7,327 nt of DNA from Pseudomonadota bacterium (GTDB lineage: Bacteria > Pseudomonadota > Alphaproteobacteria > JAAXGF01): the NCBI GenBank assembly GCA_022563655.1, contig JADFMW010000138.1, positions 1 through 7,327 on the forward strand, written 5' to 3'. Made by a program: the position numbers and the translations under genes. Below the pieces are notes generated by a model, which saw only the letters and a program-made list of their open reading frames with translations, was not told where the DNA came from and searched no databases. Below, piece by piece: positions 1 through 5,256 of the stretch; the stretch's first letter is position 1, and the number at the start of each line of letters is the position of its first letter.

Positions 1-2
1 GC

Positions 3-938
3 GCCGTCATCCGGCGTCACCCAGAGCGCGCCCGGGCGCTCAGGGCCGCCGGGATCGAGGTGGTCGAGCTGGGCTTCGGCGGCGCGCTCGACCTGGTCAC
101 GAGGCCGCGGCTCAGGCGCGAGATCGCCGCCTTCAAGCCCGACGTGGTGCTGACGTGGATGAACAGGGCAGCGCGGTTTTGCCCCGGCGCGGGTTCGGCC
201 GGCCGGCGCTTCGTTCATGCCGCCCGCCTTGGCGGCTACTACAATCTCAAGTACTACCGGCGCTGCGATCATCTCATCGGCATCACCCGCGGCATCGTGG
301 ATTACGTGGTCCGCGGGGGCTGGCCGCCGGAGCGCGCGCACCACCTGCCGAATTTCGCCGACATCGCCGACGCGCCGGCGGCGGATCGCGCCGCCCTCGA
401 TACGCCACCCGACGCGACGGTGCTCCTCGCCCTGGGCCGGCTTCACGAGAACAAGGCGCTCGATGTCGCGATCGAGGCGTTGGCGCAGCTTCCCGGCGCC
501 TATTTGTGGATCGCCGGCGACGGCCCGCTGCGCCGCGAGCTCGAGGCCCTGGCGGCGCGATCCGGCATGGCTCCTCGGGTGCGCTTTCTGGGCTGGCGGG
601 AGAACACGGCTGGGTTGTTCGCCGCGGCCGACGTCTGTGTTTATCCGTCCCGCGCCGAGCCGCACGGCACCGTGACGCTCGAGGCCTGGGCCTATCGCGT
701 GCCGCTGGTCGCCGCCGCCAGCGTTGGTCCGAGCGAGCTGATCGACGACGGGGTGAACGGAATATTGGTGCCGATCGACGATTCCGGCGCCCTCGCCGCC
801 GCCGTCGCCCGCCTCATCGCCGACCGGGCATTGGCTGCGCGTCTCGTTGCCGCCGGTCGGGCCACCTACGAGGCCAGCTACACCGAGAGCGCGGTGATCC
901 GGCGGTACCTCGAGTTCTTCGCCCGAGTGACGGCATGA
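3..938 (+). CDS. GT4-family glycosyltransferase, 5' end outside the window
   Basis: This enzyme would transfer a sugar from a nucleotide-sugar donor to a surface glycan, at the cytoplasmic face of the inner membrane. The frame is open from base 3 with no stop, so the gene begins upstream. The GTG at 60 is internal: the residues before it (VIRRHPERARALRAAGIE) already read as GT4 N-domain sequence. The C-terminal Rossmann-like domain is complete, with LALGRLHENKALDVAIEA, then IAGDGPLRRELE, then RVRFLGW. The GT4 EX7E motif (E-PHGTVTL-E) has its glutamates at bases 657-659 and 681-683. About 50 N-terminal residues are probably missing. The stop overlaps the start of the GT9 gene as ATGA, which indicates translational coupling in one operon. 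The family call is secure; the donor and acceptor sugars cannot be read from the sequence. An LPS-core role is inferred from the GT9 neighbour. Confidence 0.9.
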   Translation, partial: AVIRRHPERARALRAAGIEVVELGFGGALDLVTRPRLRREIAAFKPDVVLTWMNRAARFCPGAGSAGRRFVHAARLGGYYNLKYYRRCDHLIGITRGIVDYVVRGGWPPERAHHLPNFADIADAPAADRAALDTPPDATVLLALGRLHENKALDVAIEALAQLPGAYLWIAGDGPLRRELEALAARSGMAPRVRFLGWRENTAGLFAAADVCVYPSRAEPHGTVTLEAWAYRVPLVAAASVGPSELIDDGVNGILVPIDDSGALAAAVARLIADRALAARLVAAGRATYEASYTESAVIRRYLEFFARVTA

Positions 939-1900
939 CGCGCGCTGGCGCGGCTGCTCGCCGCGGCGCCGCGGCGCGGCCCGATCGGGTCCTGGTCATC
1001 AGGCTCAGCGCGCTCGGCGACTTCGTGCTGTCGCTGGGGCCGTTCAAGGCCATTCGCGCCCATCACCGCGACGCCCACATCACCTTGCTTACGACCGCGC
1101 CTTACGCCCGGCTCGGCGAGGCGTGCGGCTATTTCGACGAGATTTGGATCGACAGCCGACCGCGCCTTCGGCAACCACGGGCGTGGCTCGAGCTGGCGCG
1201 GCGGCTCAGGCGCGGCCGCTTCGTGCGCGTCTACGACCTCCAGACCTCGGGTCGCACCGGCCTCTACTTCCGCTTGTTCGGCTGGCGGCGGCGACCGGAA
1301 TGGTCGGGCATCGCGCGCGGCTGCTCGCACCCCGACGCCAACCCCGAGCGCCGGCGGATTCACACCATCGAGCGCCAGGCCGCGCAGCTCGCCGTGGCCG
1401 GGATTCATGACGTCCCGGGCATCGACTTGTCGTGGGCCAAAGCAGACGTGAGCCGGTTCGATCTATCCCCTCGCTTCGCCTTGCTGGTTCCCGGCGGCTC
1501 GGCGCACCGGCCCGAAAAACGATGGCCGTCGGCACGTTACGAGGCGCTGGGCGCGTGGCTGGCCGGGCAGGGGATGCGGCCGGTGCTCATCGGCACGGCG
1601 GCCGAACGCGCGACTCTCGCCGCCATCGCCCGCGGCTGCGGCCGCGCGCTGGATCTATGCGGTCAAACGAGCTTCGAGGAAATCATCGAGCTTGCCAGGG
1701 GCGCCGCGGTCGCGGTGGGCAACGACACCGGGCCCATGCACCTGATTGCCCCTGCCGGGTGCCCGTGCGTGGTCTTGTATTCGAGCGCTTCCAACCCGGT
1801 GCGCGCCGCGCCGCGGGGTCCTTCGGTGGCTGTCCTGCAAAGCCCTTCGCTGGCCGATCTCTCGACCGCGGCCGTGATCGCCGCGATCCGGCCGCGCTGA
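935..1900 (+). CDS. GT9-family (heptosyltransferase-like) glycosyltransferase
   Basis: A 321-residue protein of the ADP-heptose:LPS heptosyltransferase family, which adds sugars to lipid A-core oligosaccharide in the cytoplasm. The N-domain begins with VLVIRLSALGDFVLSLG (residues 19-35), whose LGD aspartate is D29. The C-domain has PGGSAHRPEKRWP (186-198, K195) and the family signature GNDTGPMHL (262-270, D264). These three residues match the catalytic or donor-binding Asp, Lys and Asp of WaaC-type enzymes in place and spacing. ATG 935 is chosen because it overlaps the preceding stop as ATGA and gives the normal family length. The same frame stays open upstream to 155 only because the DNA is GC-rich. 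The gene is co-directional and coupled with the GT4 gene. It ends exactly where the accessory segment begins. Whether it transfers heptose or another sugar is not decidable here. Confidence 0.93.
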   Translation: MTRAGAAARRGAAARPDRVLVIRLSALGDFVLSLGPFKAIRAHHRDAHITLLTTAPYARLGEACGYFDEIWIDSRPRLRQPRAWLELARRLRRGRFVRVYDLQTSGRTGLYFRLFGWRRRPEWSGIARGCSHPDANPERRRIHTIERQAAQLAVAGIHDVPGIDLSWAKADVSRFDLSPRFALLVPGGSAHRPEKRWPSARYEALGAWLAGQGMRPVLIGTAAERATLAAIARGCGRALDLCGQTSFEEIIELARGAAVAVGNDTGPMHLIAPAGCPCVVLYSSASNPVRAAPRGPSVAVLQSPSLADLSTAAVIAAIRPR

Positions 1901-1919
1901 CCAAGCGCCACGGCGCCGG
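1901..1919 (+). repeat. Left copy of island-flanking direct repeat
   Basis: CCAAGCGCCACGGCGCCGG begins on the base after the GT9 stop codon. The same sequence with C replaced by A at its eighth base occurs at 5183-5201 in the same orientation. AT-rich DNA begins about 10 nt downstream. It is a candidate attachment-core or target-site duplication. The GC-rich content raises the chance of coincidence. Confidence 0.5.
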
Positions 1920-1985
1920 GTGGACGAGCAGAATATATATCGTTAATTCAGTATGTTAAAAAGACGATCACGCGATTGATTTGAT

Positions 1986-2007
1986 TGGGTAGCGGGCTGG
2001 GTAGCGG
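1986..2007 (+). repeat. Two tandem copies of TGGGTAGCGG
   Basis: Two identical 10-mers are spaced 12 nt start to start (1986 and 1998), separated by GC. They sit just inside the left edge of the accessory segment. Such short iterons can be recombinase- or repressor-binding arms, but only the repetition is seen here. Confidence 0.5.
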
Positions 2008-2223
2008 CTCAACGGGGAAAATTCGGCTCGGCTCACGTTTGTAGCGCCGGCCCGGCCCGTGGACGGGTGCATAAGCCCAGCTATATACCCCAGCAACACC
2101 GTTCCGGCGGAGCCATAGCAACCCGATTAAATCCTCGCACGCAGCGTGTTAAGATTAGCCCCGCTAGGAATGCGGGCTTGTGGTGCCTCGGTGCTGAGTT
2201 AGTGTAGGCTCTCAAGGCGCTGC

Positions 2224-2244
2224 TGGTTGGCCTACGGCCGACCA
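2224..2244 (+). other. Hairpin upstream of the first HEPN-like gene
   Basis: TGGTTGGCC, loop TAC, GGCCGACCA: a nine-base-pair stem with one G-T wobble in RNA. It lies 33 nt before the ATG at 2278. No run of T follows directly, so it is not a canonical intrinsic terminator. It could act in the leader of the 2278 gene or be a protein-binding palindrome; the role is unknown. Confidence 0.4.
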
Positions 2245-2277
2245 CGCCGCAAAGCCCCTTTTTGAAGCCCCTAGACG

Positions 2278-2937
2278 ATGACAATTCACCGGTTCAGAAC
2301 TGACGACGAGGTTGTCAAGTTCGCTAGGTCATGGTTGTGGGGTTTGTCCCGCTTTGTTGGCAAAAACGTTAGGTGCTGTCTAACTGCTACTGAAAAGGGC
2401 GAGGTCGCCTGGTTCCCCGCGCTAATGGAGAGTTGCGCTTTCTTGGATTTGCTTGCGACCCTGTACAGAGGGGTCAAGTTCGCGAAGGTTAAAGATGTTC
2501 AAGCCTATGCCGCAAGGTTCCTCGACCCGGAACATTACCCTTCATACGAGCTAGAAATTTTGTGGGCAGGGTTCCGTCACAAGATCGCCCATCAAGCACA
2601 CCCGAACTACGTGCTTGATACCAAACGTGAGAATATTAAAGGGCGTCGCCGGCGTATTGTGTGGTCTGTCGTTTCCGAGGACCTTAAGCCGGCGCTGCGA
2701 CTGGTCAAGGTAGATGAACAAGACAGCCTGAGCAGCCCGAACCCGATGGTTCCCTGGCCGGTTCCTTATGGTTACCGGATCACGATTAGTCCGCTGCGCC
2801 TCCAAATCGACTTGCGCAATTCAATATACGGTCCGCAGGGCTATCTGAAATGGTTGGAGGGGAATCCCGCCGGTAGGTGGGACTTCGCCGAGGCGATGTT
2901 GCGGTTCTTCCCTCCAAAGCCGACACTGCCGCCCTAG
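2278..2937 (+). CDS. Uncharacterised 219-residue protein with a HEPN-like R-x4-H motif
   Basis: I do not recognise a named family, but the layout suggests a HEPN-superfamily protein. After a helical stretch (ALMESCAFLDLLATLYRG, residues 48-65) comes ELEILWAGFRHKIAHQAHP, with R100 and H105 forming R-H-x3-H. A polar residue after the arginine is typical of HEPN RNase sites. In that superfamily R and H lie at a dimer interface and cut RNA in toxins and anti-phage proteins; catalysis here is inferred. The C-terminal half (120-219) is basic and aromatic and matches nothing I know. There is no signal peptide or membrane segment, so it is probably cytoplasmic. ATG 2278 is the first start after an in-frame TAG at 2272, with no clear Shine-Dalgarno. 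Codon use is less GC-biased than in the flanking chromosomal genes, which suggests horizontal acquisition. The gene converges with the broken small gene at 3006-3257. Confidence 0.75.
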   Translation: MTIHRFRTDDEVVKFARSWLWGLSRFVGKNVRCCLTATEKGEVAWFPALMESCAFLDLLATLYRGVKFAKVKDVQAYAARFLDPEHYPSYELEILWAGFRHKIAHQAHPNYVLDTKRENIKGRRRRIVWSVVSEDLKPALRLVKVDEQDSLSSPNPMVPWPVPYGYRITISPLRLQIDLRNSIYGPQGYLKWLEGNPAGRWDFAEAMLRFFPPKPTLPP

Positions 2938-3005
2938 GTTACTGGTTCTTGTCTGTGGAGCCAGAAACGGATTGTCGCCAGTTTGGGAACCCACCGAAGG
3001 TCGGC

Positions 3006-3257
3006 TCAAACCTCGCCCGCTGCCTCGGCGGCTTCAAATGCTTCAAAAACCTTTACGGCCCAATCGTTCAGCCTAGTCTGGATAGCCTCGGCCAGCATGG
3101 CCTTGTCGGTGCAGATTCCACTGAGCGTATCGTCGTCGAGCTAAGCCTCATATTGCACTGCGCTGATTATCGGTCCCTCCACCTCAATCGACACCATCAC
3201 AGCGCCGCGCTGTTTCCGATCCCGATAATTCCGCACCCGTTCCGTTGCTGTTGCCAT
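3006..3257 (-). pseudogene. Small accessory gene interrupted by one in-frame amber codon
   Basis: On the minus strand ATG 3257 opens MATATERVRNYRDRKQRG, which continues in one frame for 83 codons to TGA at 3006-3008, with a single TAG at codon 39 (3141-3143). The sequence on both sides reads as one protein: an Arg/Tyr-rich start (RVRNYRDRKQRG), VSIEVEG, then LDDDTLS directly after the stop, then a helical acidic tail (VFEAFEAAEAAGEV). It resembles small uncharacterised alphaproteobacterial accessory proteins that begin with a R-x-R-x-Y-R-x-R-type sequence. In those, as I recall them, an aromatic residue often precedes the LDDD-like stretch, so TGG to TAG is the simplest lesion. GAGTGAGAAG lies just before the ATG, and a perfect TATAAT stands about 35 nt upstream. 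It is probably a recent pseudogene. A truncated 38-residue product, amber suppression or a sequencing error are the alternatives. Confidence 0.7.
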
Positions 3258-3291
3258 CTTCTCACTCTCGTTTCGTTGTTGCATGTGTAAC

Positions 3292-3297
3292 ATTATA
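3292..3297 (-). promoter_or_regulatory. Candidate -10 element (TATAAT) for the amber-interrupted gene
   Basis: The minus strand reads a consensus TATAAT here, 35 nt before the ATG at 3257, inside the AT-rich run TGTTATGTTATAATGTTACA. No good -35 hexamer is found 16-18 nt upstream. A 10-bp palindrome GCAGCGCTGC (3314-3323) sits in the -35 region and could be an operator. This is a prediction from sequence only. Confidence 0.45.
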
Positions 3298-3398
3298 ACA
3301 TAACATTCTTACGGCAGCGCTGCACTGGATATGTGCCGTCCCATGCCCCGTCGCCAGCGCCTCACCTATCGGCGAACTTACGGGCAGGAAGCGCGGCC

Positions 3399-3575
3399 CT
3401 AAACGCCGCGTTCTTTGAGCCGAGGAGGTTCTTGCAGGGCTTTTGTCTCGCCGCCCATCGGAGTAGCCTTCCTAAGACGCGGCGGAGTGTTGAACATCCG
3501 CTTCAGCGCCTCGTCACGCCGATAGGCAGCTTCTTGGTCTGTCAATTCACATTTAAGCTTGCGAGTGTCAGCCAT
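3399..3575 (-). CDS. 58-residue basic accessory protein
   Basis: On the minus strand ATG 3575 opens MADTRKLKCELTDQEAAYRR and runs 58 codons to TAG at 3399-3401. The middle, DEALKRMFNTPPRLRKA (residues 21-37), has the charged-helix-then-TPP pattern seen in small uncharacterised proteins of alphaproteobacterial islands and prophages. The C-terminus is basic and unstructured-looking. It is likely real because the charge pattern is coherent and GGTGA lies about 7 nt before the ATG. Its start codon shares the palindrome AGCCATGGCT with the start of the + strand gene at 3574, so the two genes diverge with a two-base overlap. Each would need its promoter inside the other's coding region. It precedes the amber-interrupted small gene on the same strand. 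Function is unknown; a small nucleic-acid-associated protein is only a guess. Confidence 0.6.
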   Translation of the reverse strand: MADTRKLKCELTDQEAAYRRDEALKRMFNTPPRLRKATPMGGETKALQEPPRLKERGV

Positions 3576-4137
3576 GGCTCGTCACCATATACCCGATCTT
3601 GCCGCGTTAGAGGCTCTGCCCAATCAGGAGATCAAATTCTACGCCATCGTTGGCGCTGTCATAAGCCTCTCAGCGGCGCTGGAACTTGCCAGCGTTGATG
3701 TTTACCAGAAGTCTCTCGGCATCGAACGTGATCTCGCTATTCGCCTGCTATACGGCATTCGGAGTAGCAGTTTTCGGCGCGATCAGGCCAACACAGCTAT
3801 GCGCCATCGGCTCAGCTCAGACCCGAAACTCGCAGAGTGGGAAAAGCTATATGAACGGATCGTGGTAGCCACGGGCGGCAAGGGAACCCGCAATCTCCTC
3901 GGTCACTACCCCGTGTCCCGCCACACTGAAGGCGGGAGCGCGTATGGCTTTGGTGCCTACAGCGAAGGGGCGTATGGAGAGGGGCCGACAGAGAAATACC
4001 GCGTATCCTTGAGCCAAGACCTAATCCTGGCCTTGAACCAGGCACCTAAATCAAAAGACTTCGCCTCTCTGCTCGGGCATTGCCGCGAACTAATCAGCCT
4101 CCTAAACGATATCCAGGATTTTCTCGATCAGCTTTGA
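3574..4137 (+). CDS. Uncharacterised 187-residue protein with a HEPN-like RN-x3-H motif
   Basis: A mostly helical cytoplasmic-type protein. KFYAIVGAVISLSAALELAS (21-40) and ERDLAIRLLYGI (51-62) look like amphipathic helices. LAEWEKLYERIVVATGGKGT then leads into RNLLGHYPV, with R106, N107 and H111 forming R-N-x3-H, the classical HEPN RNase signature with its usual Asn. A Gly/Tyr-rich loop (AYGFGAYSEGAYGEG, 123-137) follows, and a final helix RELISLLNDIQDFLDQL. HEPN proteins act as RNases in toxin-antitoxin and abortive-infection systems; activity here is inferred from the motif. ATG 3574 is preferred over TTG 3559 because it is a standard start and forms the shared palindrome with the divergent gene. 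The ribosome binding site is weak either way. No adjacent MNT-type antitoxin gene is visible. Its codon use resembles the 2278 gene rather than the flanks. Confidence 0.75.
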   Translation: MARHHIPDLAALEALPNQEIKFYAIVGAVISLSAALELASVDVYQKSLGIERDLAIRLLYGIRSSSFRRDQANTAMRHRLSSDPKLAEWEKLYERIVVATGGKGTRNLLGHYPVSRHTEGGSAYGFGAYSEGAYGEGPTEKYRVSLSQDLILALNQAPKSKDFASLLGHCRELISLLNDIQDFLDQL

Positions 4138-4394
4138 CCGCGCCCGGTTGGTGCGGGAGTCGGCGGCTTTGGTGGTGGAGGTTTCGCGTTCGCACGTAGC
4201 ATCCGGATTGCTCGGCAGGTTAGGTGTGTGCCGCGCGCGCTGGGGTACGCTCTCACAGCGCGAAAAGGTCAGGCGCCGGGCTTTTGATCGCCAAAGCGGC
4301 CCGATAACTAAAGTGAGATCACATTGTACCTTATCAGATCAACGATATGTTTGTGTGGAATGGAATTTATGCTATCGTTGGCGACAAACAGGTT

Positions 4395-4400
4395 GGAGGG
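4395..4400 (+). promoter_or_regulatory. Strong Shine-Dalgarno fixing the start of the AT-rich gene
   Basis: GGAGGG lies seven nt before ATG 4408, which decides that start over earlier in-frame codons. Upstream, TTGTAC (4324-4329) and TATGTT (4346-4351) with a 16-nt spacer are a possible but weak promoter. An inverted repeat GTGA-GA-TCAC (4313-4322) abuts it. The rest of 4138-4407 contains no gene I can support. Confidence 0.6.
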
Positions 4401-4407
4401 AGATAAA

Positions 4408-4896
4408 ATGCATAAATCAGGCAAAATGTATTTGGCTATATTGAGTTATATGGCACATCATAAAGCAGGATTAACAAGAACAGCGGCTGGAGGATTAGTT
4501 AGTTTAATGATGGCATCGCCTAGTGATGCAACCGAACTAAAGCCGGATTTCTATCCACAACTCGGTGCCCCGCATACGATGACATACAAAGATTCATCAG
4601 GTAAGGATATTGTTGTTTATGATTTAAGAGGGAAGTGGGAAGGTGCTTATCCAGAGGAAAAAGAAGTTGTCATAATTTCTCAAAAAGAAAATTCTTTTAA
4701 AGGCGTCAAGACGGTAGGATCATTTTGGGTGCCAAAAGGATCGACTACTATAAAGGGGAAATTATTAAAAGGTAATGTTATGGTTTGTTCAATATGACAT
4801 AGTGGTGACGGGTGGTAAACTGATTATGAAAGACTGAGTAAAGACGCCAACACTTTTTATTGTGATATTGTTCAATTTAATAGAGTAGTAGAATAA
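4408..4896 (+). pseudogene. AT-rich gene for a probable secreted protein, two in-frame stops before its C-terminus
   Basis: From ATG 4408 the frame runs 129 codons to TGA 4795-4797. The N-terminus has basic residues and then a hydrophobic, small-residue stretch (TAAGGLVSLMMASPSDA, 25-41) that looks like a signal peptide, so export is likely. The following part reads as beta strands: YDLRGKWEGAY (71-81), EVVIIS (86-91), FKGVKTVG (97-104), GSTTIKG (111-117). After the TGA the same frame continues HSGDGW, then TAA (4816-4818), then TDYERLSKDANTFYC and on to QFNRVVE and TAA 4894-4896. The tail has equally coherent codon use, and its Cys could pair with C127. I therefore infer a 162-residue ancestor disabled by two nonsense changes. 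A functional 129-residue short form is the alternative. The gene is far more AT-rich than everything around it, a sign of a separate acquisition. The family is not recognised. Confidence 0.55.
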
Positions 4897-4938
4897 GCAT
4901 TTACTATTAATTCTTATTCTGCCGGAGCCGAGATCGGT

Positions 4939-5018
4939 GAAAATTGGCCCTTTGTCCGCGGAAAATTTAGGAAGCGGCCCATTTTGTTTCTAGAAATTTT
5001 CGGCAACAACCCATTTGT
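4939..5018 (+). repeat. Three degenerate repeats resembling an insertion-sequence end
   Basis: Three units share the pattern GAAAATT, spacer, CCC(A)TTTTGT. They are 4939-4955 (GAAAATTGGCCCTTTGT), 4961-4987 (GAAAATTTAG, then GCGGCCCATTTTGT) and 4993-5018 (GAAATTTTCGG, then ACCCATTTGT). Starts are 22 and 32 nt apart. Multiple internal repeats of this kind are known from IS21-family ends. No istA/istB fragment and no partner end were found, so this would be a solo remnant. Confidence 0.35.
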
Positions 5019-5182
5019 TTTGGGCGGTGGCTGGGTGGAACCTATGCGCTCGATGCCCCCACCGGGGTGTGTGCCCAACTGCCCCCCTGCCCAGCCCTAC
5101 CCATGAACGCCGGGGCCGGCGCGGCGCTGGTGCGGTACTGATGCGTATCAGGGGGACGGTCGTGGTGCGCCCGCCCCCCTAC

Positions 5183-5201
5183 CCAAGCGACACGGCGCCG
5201 G
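5183..5201 (+). repeat. Right copy of island-flanking direct repeat
   Basis: CCAAGCGACACGGCGCCGG matches 1901-1919 at 18 of 19 positions in the same orientation. It lies 55 nt beyond the MBL stop codon. Similarity ends sharply on both sides. It also forms the left arm of an inverted repeat with 5217-5223. Confidence 0.5.
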
Positions 5202-5223
5202 CGCCCGGCCGGCAAGCGCTTGG
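5183..5223. other. Nested GC-rich palindromes after the MBL gene
   Basis: CCAAGCG (5183-5189) pairs with CGCTTGG (5217-5223). Between and within them lie two perfect palindromes, GGCGCCGGCGCC (5194-5205) and CAAGCGCTTG (5213-5222). The structure is on the 3' side of the minus-strand MBL gene and could end or stabilise its transcript. No T-run follows on the minus strand, so it is not a standard intrinsic terminator. Confidence 0.4.
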
Positions 5224-5256
5224 CGGCGCAATGCCGAGGCGTGCGCGAGCCGGCGC

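Larger units (their letters stand above)
1901..2277. other. Non-coding left end of accessory segment
   Basis: I see no convincing gene in these 377 nt on either strand. A 67-codon open frame on the minus strand at 2081-2284 has no family resemblance I recognise and no clear ribosome binding site. The stretch holds, in order, the left 19-nt repeat, an AT-rich patch at about 1930-1985, a tandem pair of TGGGTAGCGG (1986-1995 and 1998-2007), a short CCCGT-GG-ACGGG palindrome (2056-2067), a five-base-pair hairpin CCCGC/GCGGG (2160-2176), a stronger hairpin at 2224-2244, and a direct pair AAGCCCCT (2252-2259 and 2265-2272) just before the next gene. No tRNA or known RNA fold was recognised. Confidence 0.5.
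1901..5201. mobile_element. Putative decaying genomic island bounded by a 19-nt direct repeat
   Basis: The DNA between the GT9 stop and the MBL gene differs from both flanks. It falls from strongly GC-rich to mixed composition, then to AT-rich at about 4320-4920. Its genes are hypothetical, small, partly broken and on both strands. Near-identical 19-mers (18 of 19 bases) lie at 1901-1919 and 5183-5201. No integrase, transposase or tRNA is visible, so the mechanism of entry is unknown and the exact limits are inferred. The stretch 5020-5182 is already GC-rich again, so the true right edge could lie nearer 5020. Confidence 0.4.
4897..5256. other. Non-coding right end of accessory segment
   Basis: No gene is supported in these 360 nt. 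The composition switches from AT-rich to GC-rich at about 5020. The AT-rich part carries three degenerate IS-end-like repeats (4939-5018). The GC-rich part has C-runs, a small hairpin CTGAT-GCGT-ATCAG (5138-5151), the right 19-nt repeat, and nested palindromes at 5183-5223. Open frames here are composition artefacts. Confidence 0.5.

Noticed and set aside
155..934. Open frame continuous with the GT9 gene upstream of 935
   Set aside because: It overlaps the conserved GT4 coding region and reads as Arg/Pro-rich shadow sequence. Family alignment and the ATGA overlap place the GT9 start at 935.
2016..2035. Possible inverted partner of 4921-4950 (shared GAGCCGAG and AATTTTC)
   Set aside because: Only about eight contiguous bases match, so it cannot be called a second IS end.
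2090..2145. tRNA-like fragment around GATTAAATC
   Set aside because: No matching T-arm stem, acceptor stem or anticodon arm could be formed.
2081..2284. 67-codon minus-strand frame
   Set aside because: No recognisable family, no clear ribosome binding site, and it covers hairpin and repeat sequence. Kept as non-coding.
2877..3290. 137-codon + strand frame
   Set aside because: It starts inside the 2278 gene and runs antisense to the minus-strand small gene, whose codon pattern, ribosome binding site and promoter are more convincing.
3324..3398. 18-codon minus-strand frame (GTG start, MRRWRRGMGRH-type)
   Set aside because: Too short, and without a ribosome binding site or recognisable relatives. 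It may be chance.
3333..3698. 121-codon + strand frame
   Set aside because: It lies antisense to the 58-residue minus-strand gene and overlaps the HEPN-like gene out of frame. No coherent domain is visible.
4136..4268. Pro-rich minus-strand mini-frame ending in KPPPPKPPTPAPTGRGQS
   Set aside because: Low-complexity composition, no ribosome binding site, and it converges onto the end of the HEPN-like gene. Too weak to call a gene.
4313..4322. CRP/FNR-like site GTGA-GA-TCAC
   Set aside because: The half-sites are too close (two bases instead of about six) for a CRP-type operator.
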